64,000 nt of DNA from Mactra quadrangularis. Taxonomy: Eukaryota; Mollusca; Bivalvia; Venerida; Mactridae. The notes below the pieces were generated by a model. That model did no database searches. It was not told the DNA's origin and saw only the letters and a list, made by a program, of their open reading frames with translations. The number at the start of each line of letters is the position of its first letter. Positions within the stretch are counted from its first letter, which is position 1. A program made the translations under genes and the position numbers. This document shows positions 36,401-46,543 of this stretch, piece by piece. The stretch covers positions 12,597,167 through 12,661,166 of the forward strand of contig CM046295.1 in the NCBI GenBank assembly GCA_025267735.1, read 5' to 3'.

Positions 36401-39115
36401 GAAATTTATAAAACATTGCAAATTTTGTCTACATCCACCAGAAAATGAGTCCATCATTAAATCTTCAGTATAACGTTACAGGAGTGCAGAATTTCAAGAT
36501 ATATAATTTTTATTTAACGTAGGTTATAATCAAACTTATACAGCTCTAGCTAAATGCTAGTGTCCAACAAATTATAAAACCTCTCTTTTTTCAAATGAAA
36601 TTTCTTTTGGTTGGTTGCATTTAACACCATAGTAACACATTGTATAGGCTATAACACAGCAGTCAGTTAACCAACTCAGTTCCTGGAAAGGCTAAAATCT
36701 CTGGATTTAAGTGTTAACCAGTCAGTGACTGAAAACTGCCTTACATAATTTAGAATAAGTGGTAGGAGGGAGAATGGCCTTAGAAATTATTAAGCTAATT
36801 AGTAAAGGTAAAGACTTACAAAAGGCCATCAAATTAATGTGTTAGACATATCTACAGGGATGTGGAATTCCTAAGCCAAACCTGTTCTCCTCATAAATGA
36901 ATGTCTGCTGATAATATTAGTTATAAAGATTTTTGACGGTGTATATGGGTCCTTATACCCCAAGAGCACATATATCCCTAGGCATCAGCCTAGCGGTTAT
37001 ATGTAGCTTCGAGGGGTATAAAGACCCATATACACTGTCAGAAATCTTTATTACAATTTTATAATACTTCAAATCCCTTTAAAATCGGTCGGGAGCTCTA
37101 AAATAAACAAAAAAACTAATGCAGTATTTTAGTTTAATTTCCCCGTGGCACACCCCAATTGCTTTTTACTACGTTTGATCATGACGTCATACTGGCGACC
37201 GTGTTATGAAGTTGATAGTATTTACTATTTGACAAGTTAAGTTTTAAGCTTATAATTTTTGTGGATATAAGGATCGGAAGTACAAGGATCTATTTAAAAA
37301 TGGACTCGGAAGATAGGGATATATGGACTTTATTAAGGAAACACTCGCTGACGGCATAAACTGTTAGAGCAAGATGAAAATGATTTTCCGAAAATAGAGC
37401 AAAGAAAATCTAACATGGTTTCGTATTAGAGAAAGATCTTTGACAGCCAGTTTCATTATTTATTCTTAATGCATAGCTTGACTTGCTCCAATGAATGAAA
37501 CACAAGTCAACCTTTGTATTAACTTTATAATGACTGGAAAATTCGTCATATTGAACACAGTCATGCAGAAATTGATGGAAGAACTTCAAGAAGCACAATT
37601 GGGATGTTGGAGTTGTCGGGCCCTTGATTTACTGTATTGTGAGTAATAGATTTATTATTTATGTTGAAACTCGCTTTATAACGTTATTTTATAAAGAGCA
37701 GGACATCGATATGTCTTATTTGCTTATAAATGTTAAGATTACAAAGAAAAACATAATCAAATCGATGAACAAAATGGCTGACATTTGAAAAGAATTTATG
37801 TTGTATTGTTATGAGAGGCTACCCGAGGGGACACGGTGTATATGAACTCACATGGTATATATGGATTTTTTTCACACACCCAATCAGCCAATCAAAAGCC
37901 GTCATTTTTTCTTGAAGTTTTATAAGTAAATATATTTCCATCACCACTTGCCATAATATTTTATAGCTGTTAATATACTAACGTAACAATACTTGGTTAT
38001 GTTGATGCCTCAGTGTTTCAATCATTATTAACAGTAAATTAATTCATTATCAATAAAATATTACTACTTTTAGATTTGCATTTTATATCATAGATCTCAA
38101 TATCTCTTTTTGAAAAATGATTTTTTGGACAAGTGCATTTTGATCACACAGACAAGTTGATTTTTTGGATTTCACTTGTCTATAGAGAAGTGGAGAAAAC
38201 TTGAAATTCCACACCCCTGATCTATGTAACCATAGTAATCGTTAGTAACCCACTGATACCTGTATCTTCCTTCAACTTACGAAGGTCAGTTAATATTTTC
38301 TCATTCTGTTTTAATTGACGACTTATTTCATCTTGTAGTTGATCTAATCTACTGCCAACATCACCATGGTTGTGTTCCTGAAAAAGTCAAGGTCAAATGT
38401 TGAATGTCAATACAATGTAAGTCAAAAGGTCAAATATTGAATATCAATAATGCCATGGCAACACAATTGTAGTCATTTTAAGGGCAGTGCACCTAACCTC
38501 CTACCCTTCAGCATTGCTGGCAACTTTTTCTTATACCGTAGTCCTTAATAATGAAGGAAAATGGCATTATTGTAAAAAATTCATGAGTGAAAGGAATCTA
38601 GATTAAAAATCGCTGCATGCTATCAACTGCACTAAATGCCTGGTAAAATTAACAAACACATAAGGTGAAATGACAAATATTCAAAACAATAGCAGTCAGC
38701 TAACTGTCGCTAACTAAGTTCGGGGCTACCGAGGATCCCAAAAAATTTGGGAGGAACCCCAATGATGCTTCGCTAGGGAATCCTTCTGGATCCCCATAAA
38801 TTGCCCTGTTCTTATATGAGTTCCCATGAAATGTTCATCACAATTTGTAAATGAAAATCTGTATTCAAAATCTTTGTCTTTCATGGAAAGAATCCCTAAC
38901 GTTAAGGTGAAATCTCTTAGTAACTAAGGATTCCTTTAGGACCACTGTTAAAAACAGTAAGTATCAAACTTGGGAGTGGGACACAACAATGATTTTTAAT
39001 GAAATTTAATACTTACAGGAGTTGATGGACTCTTTGTAACCAAGGTGACATACATGAGCATGTTCCATGTAAGAAACATCAACACGACAATGAATATAAT
39101 ATGTTTACGTTTCAT
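27415..39115 (-). CDS. MGAT1: alpha-1,3-mannosyl-glycoprotein 2-beta-N-acetylglucosaminyltransferase (GnT-I), complete
   Basis: Coding exons (5' to 3'): 39115-39017, 38377-38260, 36380-36185, 35115-35001, 33634-33496, 32045-31911, 30771-30681, 30355-30251, 29397-29307, 28689-28519, 27528-27415. All have GT-AG junctions and matching phases, giving 457 residues (human 445). It is a type II Golgi membrane protein: a short basic N-terminus, a membrane segment about residues 6-26, a stem with a helical charged region (34-73), then the GT13 catalytic domain. Landmarks are [27 protein letters not shown], the metal-binding EDD at 222-224, [29 protein letters not shown] (proposed catalytic base D302) and a C-terminal GYDPSWS. 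The family cysteines are kept. It transfers GlcNAc from UDP-GlcNAc to Man5GlcNAc2, the gate to hybrid and complex N-glycans. Introns hold two minisatellites at splice junctions, several MITEs and SINEs. Confidence 0.97.
27611..27930 (+). mobile_element. tRNA-derived SINE, family B, full length
   Basis: The head has box A (GGCTAGCTCAGTTGG) and box B (GGGTTCTATTCC). The body has GAGCTTGGTCATGAAATTAT and GTGAGTAGGTTGACTGACCG, and the tail is CCCAACAAAAACAAAAAAAC. This is the reference copy for the family in this window. It lies in the last MGAT1 intron, antisense to the gene. Confidence 0.9.
27958..28182 (+). mobile_element. tRNA-derived SINE, family C
   Basis: A leucine/serine-like head (GTGGCCGAGTGGTTACA, box B-like GGTTCAAATCTTA) is followed by CCTTGAGCAAGACACTATTC, CTAGCTCAGTCGTTGGGGAC and AAGCTAAAATAAATTGGTATAA. 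A partial relative lies at 57950-58137. It begins only about 30 bases after the family B copy ends. Confidence 0.75.
28350..28450 (+). repeat. SINE family B head fragment and C15A9 tract
   Basis: Family B head sequence (AAGTCTACTGATCAAGG, GGTTTGATTCCTAGGCAGGG, GAGCTTGGTCATGAAA) stops before the body. About 25 bases downstream is a poly-C then poly-A run (28476-28499), directly before the donor of MGAT1 coding exon 10. Confidence 0.65.
29922..30218 (-). mobile_element. tRNA-derived SINE, family B, full length
   Basis: Read on the - strand it has box A GCTAGCTCAGTTGGTTGC and box B GGGTTCAATTCC. The body includes CAAGAAATAATTTCTACGACC, TGACAAAAATATGGGCC and GGTTGACTGACC, and it ends at CCCAACAAGAAA. 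Located in the MGAT1 intron between exons 30251 and 29397, sense to the gene. Confidence 0.85.
31230..31658. mobile_element. MITE with ~40-bp terminal inverted repeats
   Basis: It begins CCTGGTCCCAGTTTCACGAA, with AACTCAAGTTTGTACTCAA inside. It ends with the mirrored TTGAGTTCGTACTTAAGTTTG ... GTGAAACTGGGGCCTGG. No clear target duplication is seen, so the exact ends and superfamily are open. It is intronic in MGAT1. Confidence 0.78.
32072..32992. repeat. 40-bp minisatellite abutting an MGAT1 splice acceptor
   Basis: About 23 units of TAACACATACCATGAAATTT plus CAAGGAACACAACACTTGTC (39-40 bp) are present. Variants are GTCAAGTGACATAACACATG and a short form with CATGAAAGTCAAGG. On the transcribed (-) strand every unit contains ATGGTATGTGT, which resembles a 5' splice site. 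The first unit starts 26 bases from the acceptor of the exon 32045-31911 (the EDD exon), so the branch-point region falls within or next to the array. Confidence 0.95.
34060..34290 (-). mobile_element. SINE family A relic
   Basis: On the - strand a box B-like GGGTTCGAATCCTGCC and a degenerate box A precede the body ACCTTACCATGAAAATTTGAC and GAAGTTGCCAGCTTTGTGG. Intronic in MGAT1. Confidence 0.68.
35480..35820. repeat. degenerate ~28-33-bp repeats related to the 46-bp array
   Basis: Repeated phrases of the type AACTTACTTGAGTACAAGA vary in spacing and sequence. They share the splice-donor core (ACTTAC on +, GTAAGT on -) with the regular array at 35821. It looks like an older or differently sized generation of the same amplification. 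Confidence 0.75.
35821..36188. repeat. 46-bp minisatellite carrying the MGAT1 exon 3 splice donor
   Basis: Eight 46-bp units start at 35821 and every 46 bases after. The ninth start (36189) is inside coding exon 3 itself. On the - strand each unit reads TTAGATCTTGTACTCAA, identical or nearly so to the last 17 exon bases, then GTAAGTTTAAATCTTATAC of the intron. Exact GTAAGT decoys therefore recur at 35857 + 46n for n = 0-6; the eighth, at 36179-36184, is the real donor. Variation (CTTAAG, CATAAG, CTTCAG) is confined to one trinucleotide region. Confidence 0.97.
36605..36790 (-). mobile_element. SINE family B body fragment
   Basis: The - strand has AATAATTTCTAAGGCCATTCTC, GTCAGTCACTG-like and GGTTAACTGACTGCTG sequence as in the reference copy at 27611. 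The head is missing. Intronic in MGAT1. Confidence 0.65.
36855..38219. mobile_element. 1.37-kb DNA transposon with CAGGGRTGTGGAATT ends
   Basis: The ends CAGGGATGTGGAATTCC and GAAATTCCACACCCCTG are inverted and flanked by direct ATCTA (36850-36854 and 38220-38224). Inside is a hairpin (36918-37052) of GGTGTATATGGGTCCTTATA with its reverse complement. No transposase was recognised. It is a non-autonomous element in the MGAT1 intron between coding exons 2 and 3. Confidence 0.82.
38455..38640 (-). mobile_element. SINE family A relic
   Basis: Body phrases on the - strand (AAAGTTGCCAGCAATGCTGAAGGGTAGGAGG and the ATTTTCCTTCATTATTAAGG phrase) match family A. The tRNA-like head is nearly gone. Intronic in MGAT1, just before coding exon 2. 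Confidence 0.5.
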
Positions 39116-39183
39116 GATGATTTGATTTGATTTGTGTCCTAAAATATGATTTATCTTTTAACTATTACCACAGCTTCATTTTC
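39116..39183 (-). other. MGAT1: MGAT1 5' UTR part of the start-codon exon
   Basis: On the - strand a good acceptor (TTTAATTTCAG) lies 68 bases before the first ATG (39115-39113). The start codon is therefore probably in the second or a later exon, with an untranslated first exon upstream. That ATG is chosen because it gives a typical short cytoplasmic tail and membrane anchor. A weak candidate for the first exon ends with donor CTCAA/GTGAGT at 45419. Confidence 0.5.
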
Positions 39184-39394
39184 CTGAAATTAAATGAAAA
39201 GAAAAATTGTTAGTTGCAAGCATAATACTTCTTTTATTTTTGATGGACTTCCAATTTTTTACCACCCAGAGTTGACTTTGAGATTCTCCACAATATAGGA
39301 CTTGGGGAAGTCATCCTGCTGACGAACTAACAAACTCTAAGACAGGATATAGTTATGCACAGTTTTTAGCCAAATAAGTCTTTCTCCAAAGTGG

Positions 39395-39745
39395 AGAGCT
39401 CTTTCTTAAACCTTAAACAATTACATGTATAATAAAATGGATTTCCCAATAGCTGGCTCTGTCTTAAACCTTAAACAATTACATGTATAATAAAATGGAT
39501 TTCCCAATAGCTGGCTCTGTCTTAAACCTTAAACAATTACATGTATAATAAAATGGATTTCCCAATAGCTGGCTCTGTCTTAAACCTTAAACAATTACAT
39601 GTATAATAAAATGGATTTCCCAATAGCTGGCTCTGTCTTAAACCTTAAACAATTACATGTATAATAAAATGGCTTTCCCAATAGCTGGCTCTGTCTTAAA
39701 CCTTAAACAATTACATGTATAATAAAATGGCTTTCCCAATAGCTG
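39395..39745. repeat. 58-bp minisatellite upstream of the MGAT1 start codon
   Basis: About six units of 58 bp start at 39423, 39481, 39539, 39597, 39655 and 39713. They contain ACATGTATAATAAAATGG, TTTCCCAATAGCTGGCTCTG and CTTAAACCTTAAACAATT. Copies are almost identical; the last two share GGCTTTCCC where the others have GGATTTCCC. This is a recent expansion, probably in the intron between an untranslated first exon and the start-codon exon. Confidence 0.95.
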
Positions 39746-39849
39746 GGCATCATGATAGTAGTACAGTATCCCAATATGTTTGCAATTTAAAATACCAAGT
39801 GTATATATTTAATCATGCTTGCTGTACATTATATGTAAATATTTTTTGT

Positions 39850-39928
39850 TAAGAGGCTCACAAGTAAGATTGGGCCCTGCCTGACTGGGTTGCCTCGATT
39901 AATAAAGTCTTTATTATTATTATTATTA
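39850..39928 (+). mobile_element. 3' tail of a non-LTR retroelement
   Basis: GGCTCACAAGTAAGATTGGG ... GACTGGGTTGCCTCGATTAA followed by AATAAAGTC and an ATT microsatellite is the layout of a LINE or LINE-mobilised 3' end. No coding part is attached. Confidence 0.45.
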
Positions 39929-40083
39929 GTGTTAAATGATAAATATAGACTGTTCAAGCTGTTGCCAACAATTGATTCATTAAAATAAGAATAAATTATG
40001 ATTTTATTTAAATTTATGCTGTGTATTCAACCAACATCAGATTATCAGAATAGTATTGTGTTTGATATGTTACTTGTATATGT

Positions 40084-40861
40084 TAGGGCTGCAACGATTC
40101 GATACATCGAAACTCGATTGCAAGGGTGCCGATTCGATTTCGATTCGGGACCCGCCAGTTTCGATTCGATTATGACTTTTAAAAGTGTCTACATAAGTTA
40201 TAACGATAAAAGCAAAGGCGCGCCTAAAAGTCAAAGTATACGTTGACAGTGAAACTGGGTTTCACTTTGTTACATTTCTGTTAAATTTCCGTTACGATTT
40301 TATGTAGCATGATTGGAAACTCTGTTCCAAATATACATTCTATATAGTATATGCTCCGATCCTCCACCAATTGGGTCGGTGTGATTGAATTTTACCTGTT
40401 CTAACAAACTGGAAGATTTTAGGCTCCGCATGAGCAAGCCAAGATTTGTTGTTAGTTTATTCAAATTTAAATAGTTTTTCATGTACAGTGTATGTTTAAC
40501 TAATATGTACAATAGTATACCAAGAACTGCATCTTTCTACAATTTATGATCCATGCTGTCTTTACGTTTTAAGTCGATATTACATTAATAATACATTTTC
40601 GCGACCTTTACATTCGTACCCAATCCATTTCGTACTTGAATAAAGCAAATATTAATTATCAGATTCTCGAGTTTCGTGTTATCCAATTTTAGTAACTATT
40701 TTATTTAATTCATATTATTTAGTTTTAAGCTCAAATATATGTATAAATGCATATTTGTAGTAAATTCTATTAATAAAAGAATCGAATCGAAAAAAATTGA
40801 ATCGAAAAAATAATAATCGAATCGCATCGAATCGACTTTCCGGTGAATCGTTGCAGCACTA
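40084..40861. mobile_element. hAT-like non-autonomous DNA transposon, copy 2
   Basis: The termini TAGGGCTGCAACGATTC and GAATCGTTGCAGCACTA are flanked by a perfect 8-bp GTATATGT (40076-40083 and 40862-40869). It matches the element at 6338 in reverse orientation (shared AAAGGCGCGCCTAAAAGTC and AAAGTATACGTTGACAG). It carries about 240 extra bases between CTGTTC and GATATT, so one copy has an internal insertion or the other a deletion. Confidence 0.9.
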
Positions 40862-41274
40862 GTATATGTAGCTAAGTCATTGTGTAGCAAATAATATGAT
40901 ACTGGTGTTTGGGAAATAACAAAAAATAACCACCTATGCGGGCATCGAATCATTGGTGTTACCATAGATTAGTCAAGTCCGTATTTCACCACTTCACAAA
41001 AAATCATTAGGTACCTAGTATTTATAATATAACCTTTACTTTTCCATGCATATTTTACAGTGTCACTTATTGAAGCAGCAAAAATTGACAAATGTATACG
41101 AACGAAGCTGTAAATTGATATGGATATAATAAAGTGCATGTTTAATGTTGCCAAATAATAACAAGTATTTTAGCTTGTTGTATATAAACAATCATGTAAT
41201 CTGTGATAAGAAATAACGTTAAAGTAAATACGCCTTGATAAAAAAAACTAGGTTCTCGTTTTTAAACTGAAAGT

Positions 41275-41447
41275 AAAGTTCCTCTAGTATTATTATGACG
41301 ACATCTGTTATTTCAAAATCATGCGATTTTTGACAATTATATCAACCCAAATGCTGTATTTGTAAACAAAAGGGTCTCTATAATAAGACTGTTTCGCTAT
41401 TAAGACCATCGATTTTGCTGGGCTTAATAGTGGAACTTAACTGCATA
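41275..41447. mobile_element. diverged copy of the 19235 MITE
   Basis: It shares ATTTCAAAATCATGCGATTT, AAAAGGGTCTCTATAATAAG and ATTAAGACCATCGATTTTGC with the element at 19235-19412. The right end GTGGAACTTAACTGC is kept; the left end (AGTAAAGTTCCTC) is degraded. Confidence 0.65.
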
Positions 41448-42890
41448 AAAAAACAACTGAAAAAAAAAATTTAACTGGGTTTAACCCGGTGTCAACACAA
41501 TTCAGGTAATTTTACAGCATCAAAAAACTAAAAATAAAACTCATAAATGAAAAGTACTTGATGTTCACATACCTGACATATCTTCACCAGATTGATGTTT
41601 GATAGAAAAAATAACTGAACATAGGATAAAAAAGATCAAGGTATGGTGATAATTGATTTTTTAACTATGGCCTAACAATGCACTTCCAATATATTTTAAG
41701 ATAAAATTTTACAATCCAATATCATATATTGATATTAATGAGTACTACACACTGGGGTCCAAGTTTCTTTGATGTTTTGAAATTGAAGTATACTTTGATA
41801 TACTTTATCATTTGCATTTATTAATTTCACAACTAATATACATGAACCATCAATTTAATATGTTCTTCGTGTATTATAAATACAATCAAAAAATCCCAAA
41901 CAAAATGTATTGAAAGATAAGAAAAAATATATATGTAAAAACACTTTTAGATCCCATTGATACCTTTAGAAGTGTAAATTGTCATTTAACATCAAAGAAA
42001 CTTGCGGTGACAGATGTTAAGGTTATGAGTCTTACATTACACAGCTGTATACCATGTTAAATGTAAAATTTATACAGTTACAATATAGATTTCTAAGAAT
42101 TTACATTAGATGTTTCTGTTAGGCTTGTTTTAAGCTTTGTGCTTTGTTTTAATCTACTCTATCTTTGAAATATCTTTTGGTTCTAACGTGATAGTGTAAA
42201 ATACACCCTTTTATTTTATTTTTATTTGTTTAAATCAATAATTTTTGAGATACCAATTTTAAGAATTGACTACTTTCATCTTACCTAATTTTCCAGTAAG
42301 AATTTTATCATTAACCTCATTTTACTATATTTTTTATCAATTTAAATTTACTTACCTAAGTTACTTAACAATCCAAATAAATGAATGCAAATACACAGAC
42401 ATGTACTTATAAAACTAAAACCTGTCTAGACTGATTTCCTAAAATTGTTTAAAACATAAAATGTAGTAAAACCACACTTTTAAACTTTAACACTACTTTT
42501 GCTAACCAGAACACTACTTTTGCTAGTAAAGTCATCTATAAACATGTTAGGCCAAATAAAAGTTTGTTTGTGATGACTAAATCCAAAATATTGTTTTTAA
42601 TGAATCAATACCAATCATTTAGTTTTTTAGGCCAACAATGCCAGGGAACTCATAATTTGGACCAAGAGTCTCAGAAAGTCTGACCTTATAAATAATAACA
42701 GTAAATAGATTGACCAATAGACAATAAACAAATTAATCAATTGACTAACATCAAACAATCAAGTGACCAAAAACAAACATTTTGAAATAGTTAACCTTAA
42801 ATTGCTAGAGGGTAGGTTGTCAATATATATGTAGAAACAATTTGACCACTTTGTCACTCTTCACTTCCTGCTTTAAACAAAAACCAACAA
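41448..42890. other. no recognisable gene
   Basis: AT-rich sequence without convincing exons, long repeats or terminal inverted repeats. On the - strand a possible donor (TATGTCAG/GTATGT at 41573) could mark an untranslated MGAT1 exon, but nothing supports it further. Confidence 0.4.
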
Positions 42891-43711
42891 CAGGGTTTTA
42901 CACAGCCATTGATAATTGGGGGTCCACTGGAAGTAGGACTGACAAAAACAGTGGTCCACACAGTGAAATCAGGGGTCCAATACCATACTGCCAACTATTT
43001 TGTTGTATTGAAGAAATGATTGTTGTTTTATTTGTTTAAAATAAAACAAAAAGGAAATGAAGGAAAATTAAACCACCAGAAAACTTGTATCTCAGTTTAT
43101 TGAACATTGGTAGTAACAACAGTGACCGTTGGATAGTCAAATTTTATTGAGTAGACACAAAATTCATAATCTATATGTTCAGTTCTTGAAGGGGGAAATT
43201 GTTAGAATGTAAACATTGCCACGGGCTTTCAGGTAAATAAACAGTTTACCTGTGATGCGCGGCGTCTCCGTACAAAGGTCAGTCAGACCGTTTGTGTACA
43301 GAATGCCCTCTACTTAAACAACCGAAAGTTCCGAATACGGCGTTCGCGCCTTCTTGAGTAAACTTGCCGCAGCGGTTATTTTCCTTTATCAAATATATTA
43401 GAGTAGCAACGCGTGACGTAATCGCTACGAGGAGTTTGCTTCTTTGGCCGACTTGGGAAATACCCTATTACGCCAACAGTGTTAACATCCGGGGTAATGA
43501 AATGGAATTTCTTATTCGATTGCCTACTAAATATGGTCAATCTTAGCTTAAAATAGAAATGTTTCCAGTTAACTTGTGCAGTTGAAAGAATATCTGAGGA
43601 TGTTGCCATGTATTTTATGCGTCCAAGTGGACGCAGGCTTTAAAATGTTTGCGTCCAGACAGGTAGTTTATGCGTATATGGACGCGGATTTGTGCCTCCC
43701 GTAAAACCCTG
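42891..43711. mobile_element. 821-bp DNA transposon with CAGGGTTTTAC ends
   Basis: The ends CAGGGTTTTAC and GTAAAACCCTG are inverted and flanked by direct CAACAA (42885-42890 and 43712-43717). Part of the interior (GCAGCGGTTATTTTCC, GCGTGACGTAA, GAGGAGTTTG) also occurs near 257-345. No transposase is recognisable. Several open frames here are not conserved coding sequence. Confidence 0.8.
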
Positions 43712-44477
43712 CAACAATAATTTATTTTTTAACAATATTCAATTTAACAAGGGCTGTGTCATAATTATGTGATTACAAAAACAGGACTGAGGTTTTTTTT
43801 GTTTTTTTGTTTTTGTTTTTTTTTTACATTTTGTAAGCAAGATTTTTGTTAATGTCGTTAATCCCGTAGCAGCAAGTGTTTTAAAGTACATAGTGATTAA
43901 GTACAAATTGTGACGACAACGATGCACATAGAGACTATCAGCTACTTCGATAGCGTATTAGAATTACAACAACAACAACAACTGAGTTCAAAATTTTCCA
44001 AAGTCCTGAAATTCTTGATTATCATTATTTCAGTATAAAACAAAAGGCAATGTTCTAAAGTTTTCTTTTAAGACACCAGAATGGTTTATACAGTCTTCTC
44101 ATATGTAAATTATAATATTTGTTAAATTTAAGCCCTTATTAGAACTTTTTCATGGTATTTTTTTACTAAATTTAGGGCTTAATTTCTAGGGCTCTATTCA
44201 AATGCCTCGGATTTTTTCCTTAGAAACCCAGATAAAGCAGAGCATGTGTTCGTCCATGAGTCAATACATCCACAAATTAAGGGCCTTTAAAGTTTAAAAG
44301 AGTAACTTAGGGCCAGACAGTTCAAATTTATGATGTCTCAAGACAACCATATAAATTTAGGGCCTTTTCAAGACTGTATGAACCCTGAGGTCCTAATACT
44401 GACGTAAGAATGAAAAGAAGTGAAATAAATAAAATAGGAATGTTCATTACTACACTAATTTTGACTTCACTATTATA

Positions 44478-44640
44478 ATGTGGTGGTCCATTGGAAGGAC
44501 ATGTCCTAAGAAATCACCAGGTCTGCGGTTCAAACAACACCAGGGGCTCAGCAAATTTTCTTGAGCAAGAAATTTAACTGTGATTGCTTCACTGTGTTCA
44601 AGCCTTATTGGGTCCCATCAAGGTTCTAAAGGGTAACTCT
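44478..44640 (+). repeat. tRNA-like SINE relic
   Basis: A box A-like TGTGGTGGTCCATTGGAAG and a box B-like GCGGTTCAAACAACACC are followed by TTGAGCAAGAAATTTAACTG and CCTTATTGGGTCCC. The layout resembles family C but the sequence is strongly diverged. Confidence 0.5.
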
Positions 44641-45929
44641 TCTGTGCGTCTGAGTCACTTCAAACAGAAAAGAGATAGACAGATACAGTATGATAGAAGC
44701 CAGCAGTCTGACAATTTTGGTAAATAGCTGTAAAGTTGGTGAGTGTGCATTGCAAATAGCAAGACACTTTAAACATGCTTTTATATGTGCACAAGTCCAA
44801 ATAATGTTGTCATGTAAAGTATGACTAAATAACAAGAAGTAAAAACATTGAATACCTTTTAACTTAAATGATAAAATAAATATAAGATAAGATTATCAGT
44901 CATTTATACACCTAGGTAATCATTAAATCAATAACTTGAATAAGACAAATAATATTGATAAAATTCACATTCAGTCTTATTCTTAACAAGTTTAATTTTA
45001 AAATAGTAGAAATCGAGATAAGGCGATTGTCCTAAAAGAGAAGGACAGGGAGTCCCTTTCTATTCTCCTGCTTTTAGATTCTGCATACAGTGATGATACA
45101 CACATGGTACAATTTCTCCGAGGCTGAGCACAAATAATGAAATATCTACACACCCCTGGTAACAGTAATGGTTTTCAACAAAGACACTTCTATTACAAAT
45201 TCTTACTTGTGAAGGCCTCAGACAGTTTTACGAAATTGTAAAATCAACTAGCATATATCGACCATTTCATGACTGACAGCTAATTTGGGTCGAATAATTT
45301 TGAGGACGAATCATTTTAAACTTCAGAGAAATCCGGTTTACGATTGTTACAAACACAAACAAATATGATTCTTAAATAAATTTAACAACATAATGCAAAA
45401 TAAATAAACTTTACTCACTTGAGCAGCGTTTATACAATGTCACAGGCTAAGATGTTCCACATAATGGGTCTAATTTTCGTACCCATTTGTTGGCAGTTGT
45501 CATCTCGCGTGAAAACGCGTGATTTCAATTTTTTGGTTAAGTATAAAATGCACCATAACCGGTACGCCGTGATATCGTCTGCATTTGATTTGATTTCTGT
45601 ACTTGTGCAAATGAAAATTGAGTTATCGAATTTTAATGTAAGTCATTAACGCTTATATTATCAATTAAGACATCACGTATGAAATCTGTGAAAATCAGGG
45701 CGTGCATTGAAAAGATAATTGCTCACGTCCGGTTAATTTTCATAATCAAATAAGCTAATTGACGTACATGTACAGGCCCGGTTTTACCGGGGGGCACAGG
45801 GGGCAAGTGCCCCCCACCTGGTCCCACATATATGGACACCTTTACTAAGGAAAGAGCACAAAAACGGCGCTATCAAAGCGATATTAGCTTGACTTTCAGA
45901 TTACTATGACTATAAACTCATTCATCCGA

Positions 45930-46543
45930 CAGGGTGATCCAAAATATCTGATACTGTTTTGAAGTTGAATAAATAAGTCATTCCTGATGCAATTATTAAG
46001 TGCTATATACCATTGTAAAGAGAATTGTCATAAGTTTCTGTCATAATTAATTAAAGGGAAAACGTTGACGTCATGACGCCATAGATGACGTCATCAAATA
46101 ATAGTTGTTTTTCAAGATGGCGACGTCAAAACAGAAAGCTGCAGAAATAGTTAAACTTTATTTTGAGACTAAGTCTCCAGTTACTGTTATTCGCATGATG
46201 CAGAAAAATATCCTGATGATGACAGACTCACAAAACTTCAAGTGCATAGGCTTGTAAATAGATTTAAGCAGACTGGGTCAGTTGAGGATAGCCGACATAA
46301 CAACAGTGGACGACCAAGATCAAGCACAAAATAGTAGCACAAAATGGACGTCATATAGAACATTTGATGTAAATTTTGTTTGGTAAAATTCATTTTTATT
46401 TTTTTATTAAACATAATGACTTTACTGAGTAAATAAAACTTTAAAATCTCTAGTTTAAATATGTGTGTTGATATTTAAAATCGTGTGATGTGTGTAAAAT
46501 ATACAAGACACTGAAATGGTATCAGATATTTTGGATCACCCTG
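45930..46543 (+). mobile_element. nested mariner-like element
   Basis: The inverted ends CAGGGTGATCCAAAATATC and GATATTTTGGATCACCCTG enclose 614 bp. The right end is followed by TA; the left flank is GA, so the duplication has decayed. It contains the N-terminal transposase fragment at 46118-46332 and interrupts the 2.7-kb element. Confidence 0.85.
46118..46332 (+). pseudogene. transposase N-terminal fragment, frameshifted
   Basis: The frame from ATG at 46118 reads MATSKQKAAEIVKLYFE. After QK near 46205 a one-base shift is needed to continue as YPDDDRLTKLQVHRLVNRF, then KQTGSVEDSRHNNSGRPRS and a stop. This is the helix-turn-helix DNA-binding part and GRPR linker typical of mariner/IS630-type transposases. 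The catalytic domain is absent, so the copy is inactive and depended on other elements for movement. Confidence 0.82.

Noticed and set aside
45419..45649. Plus-strand open frame at 45.4 kb as a gene
   Set aside because: It has no similarity or splice signals; the segment is better explained, weakly, as a possible untranslated first exon of MGAT1 on the other strand.
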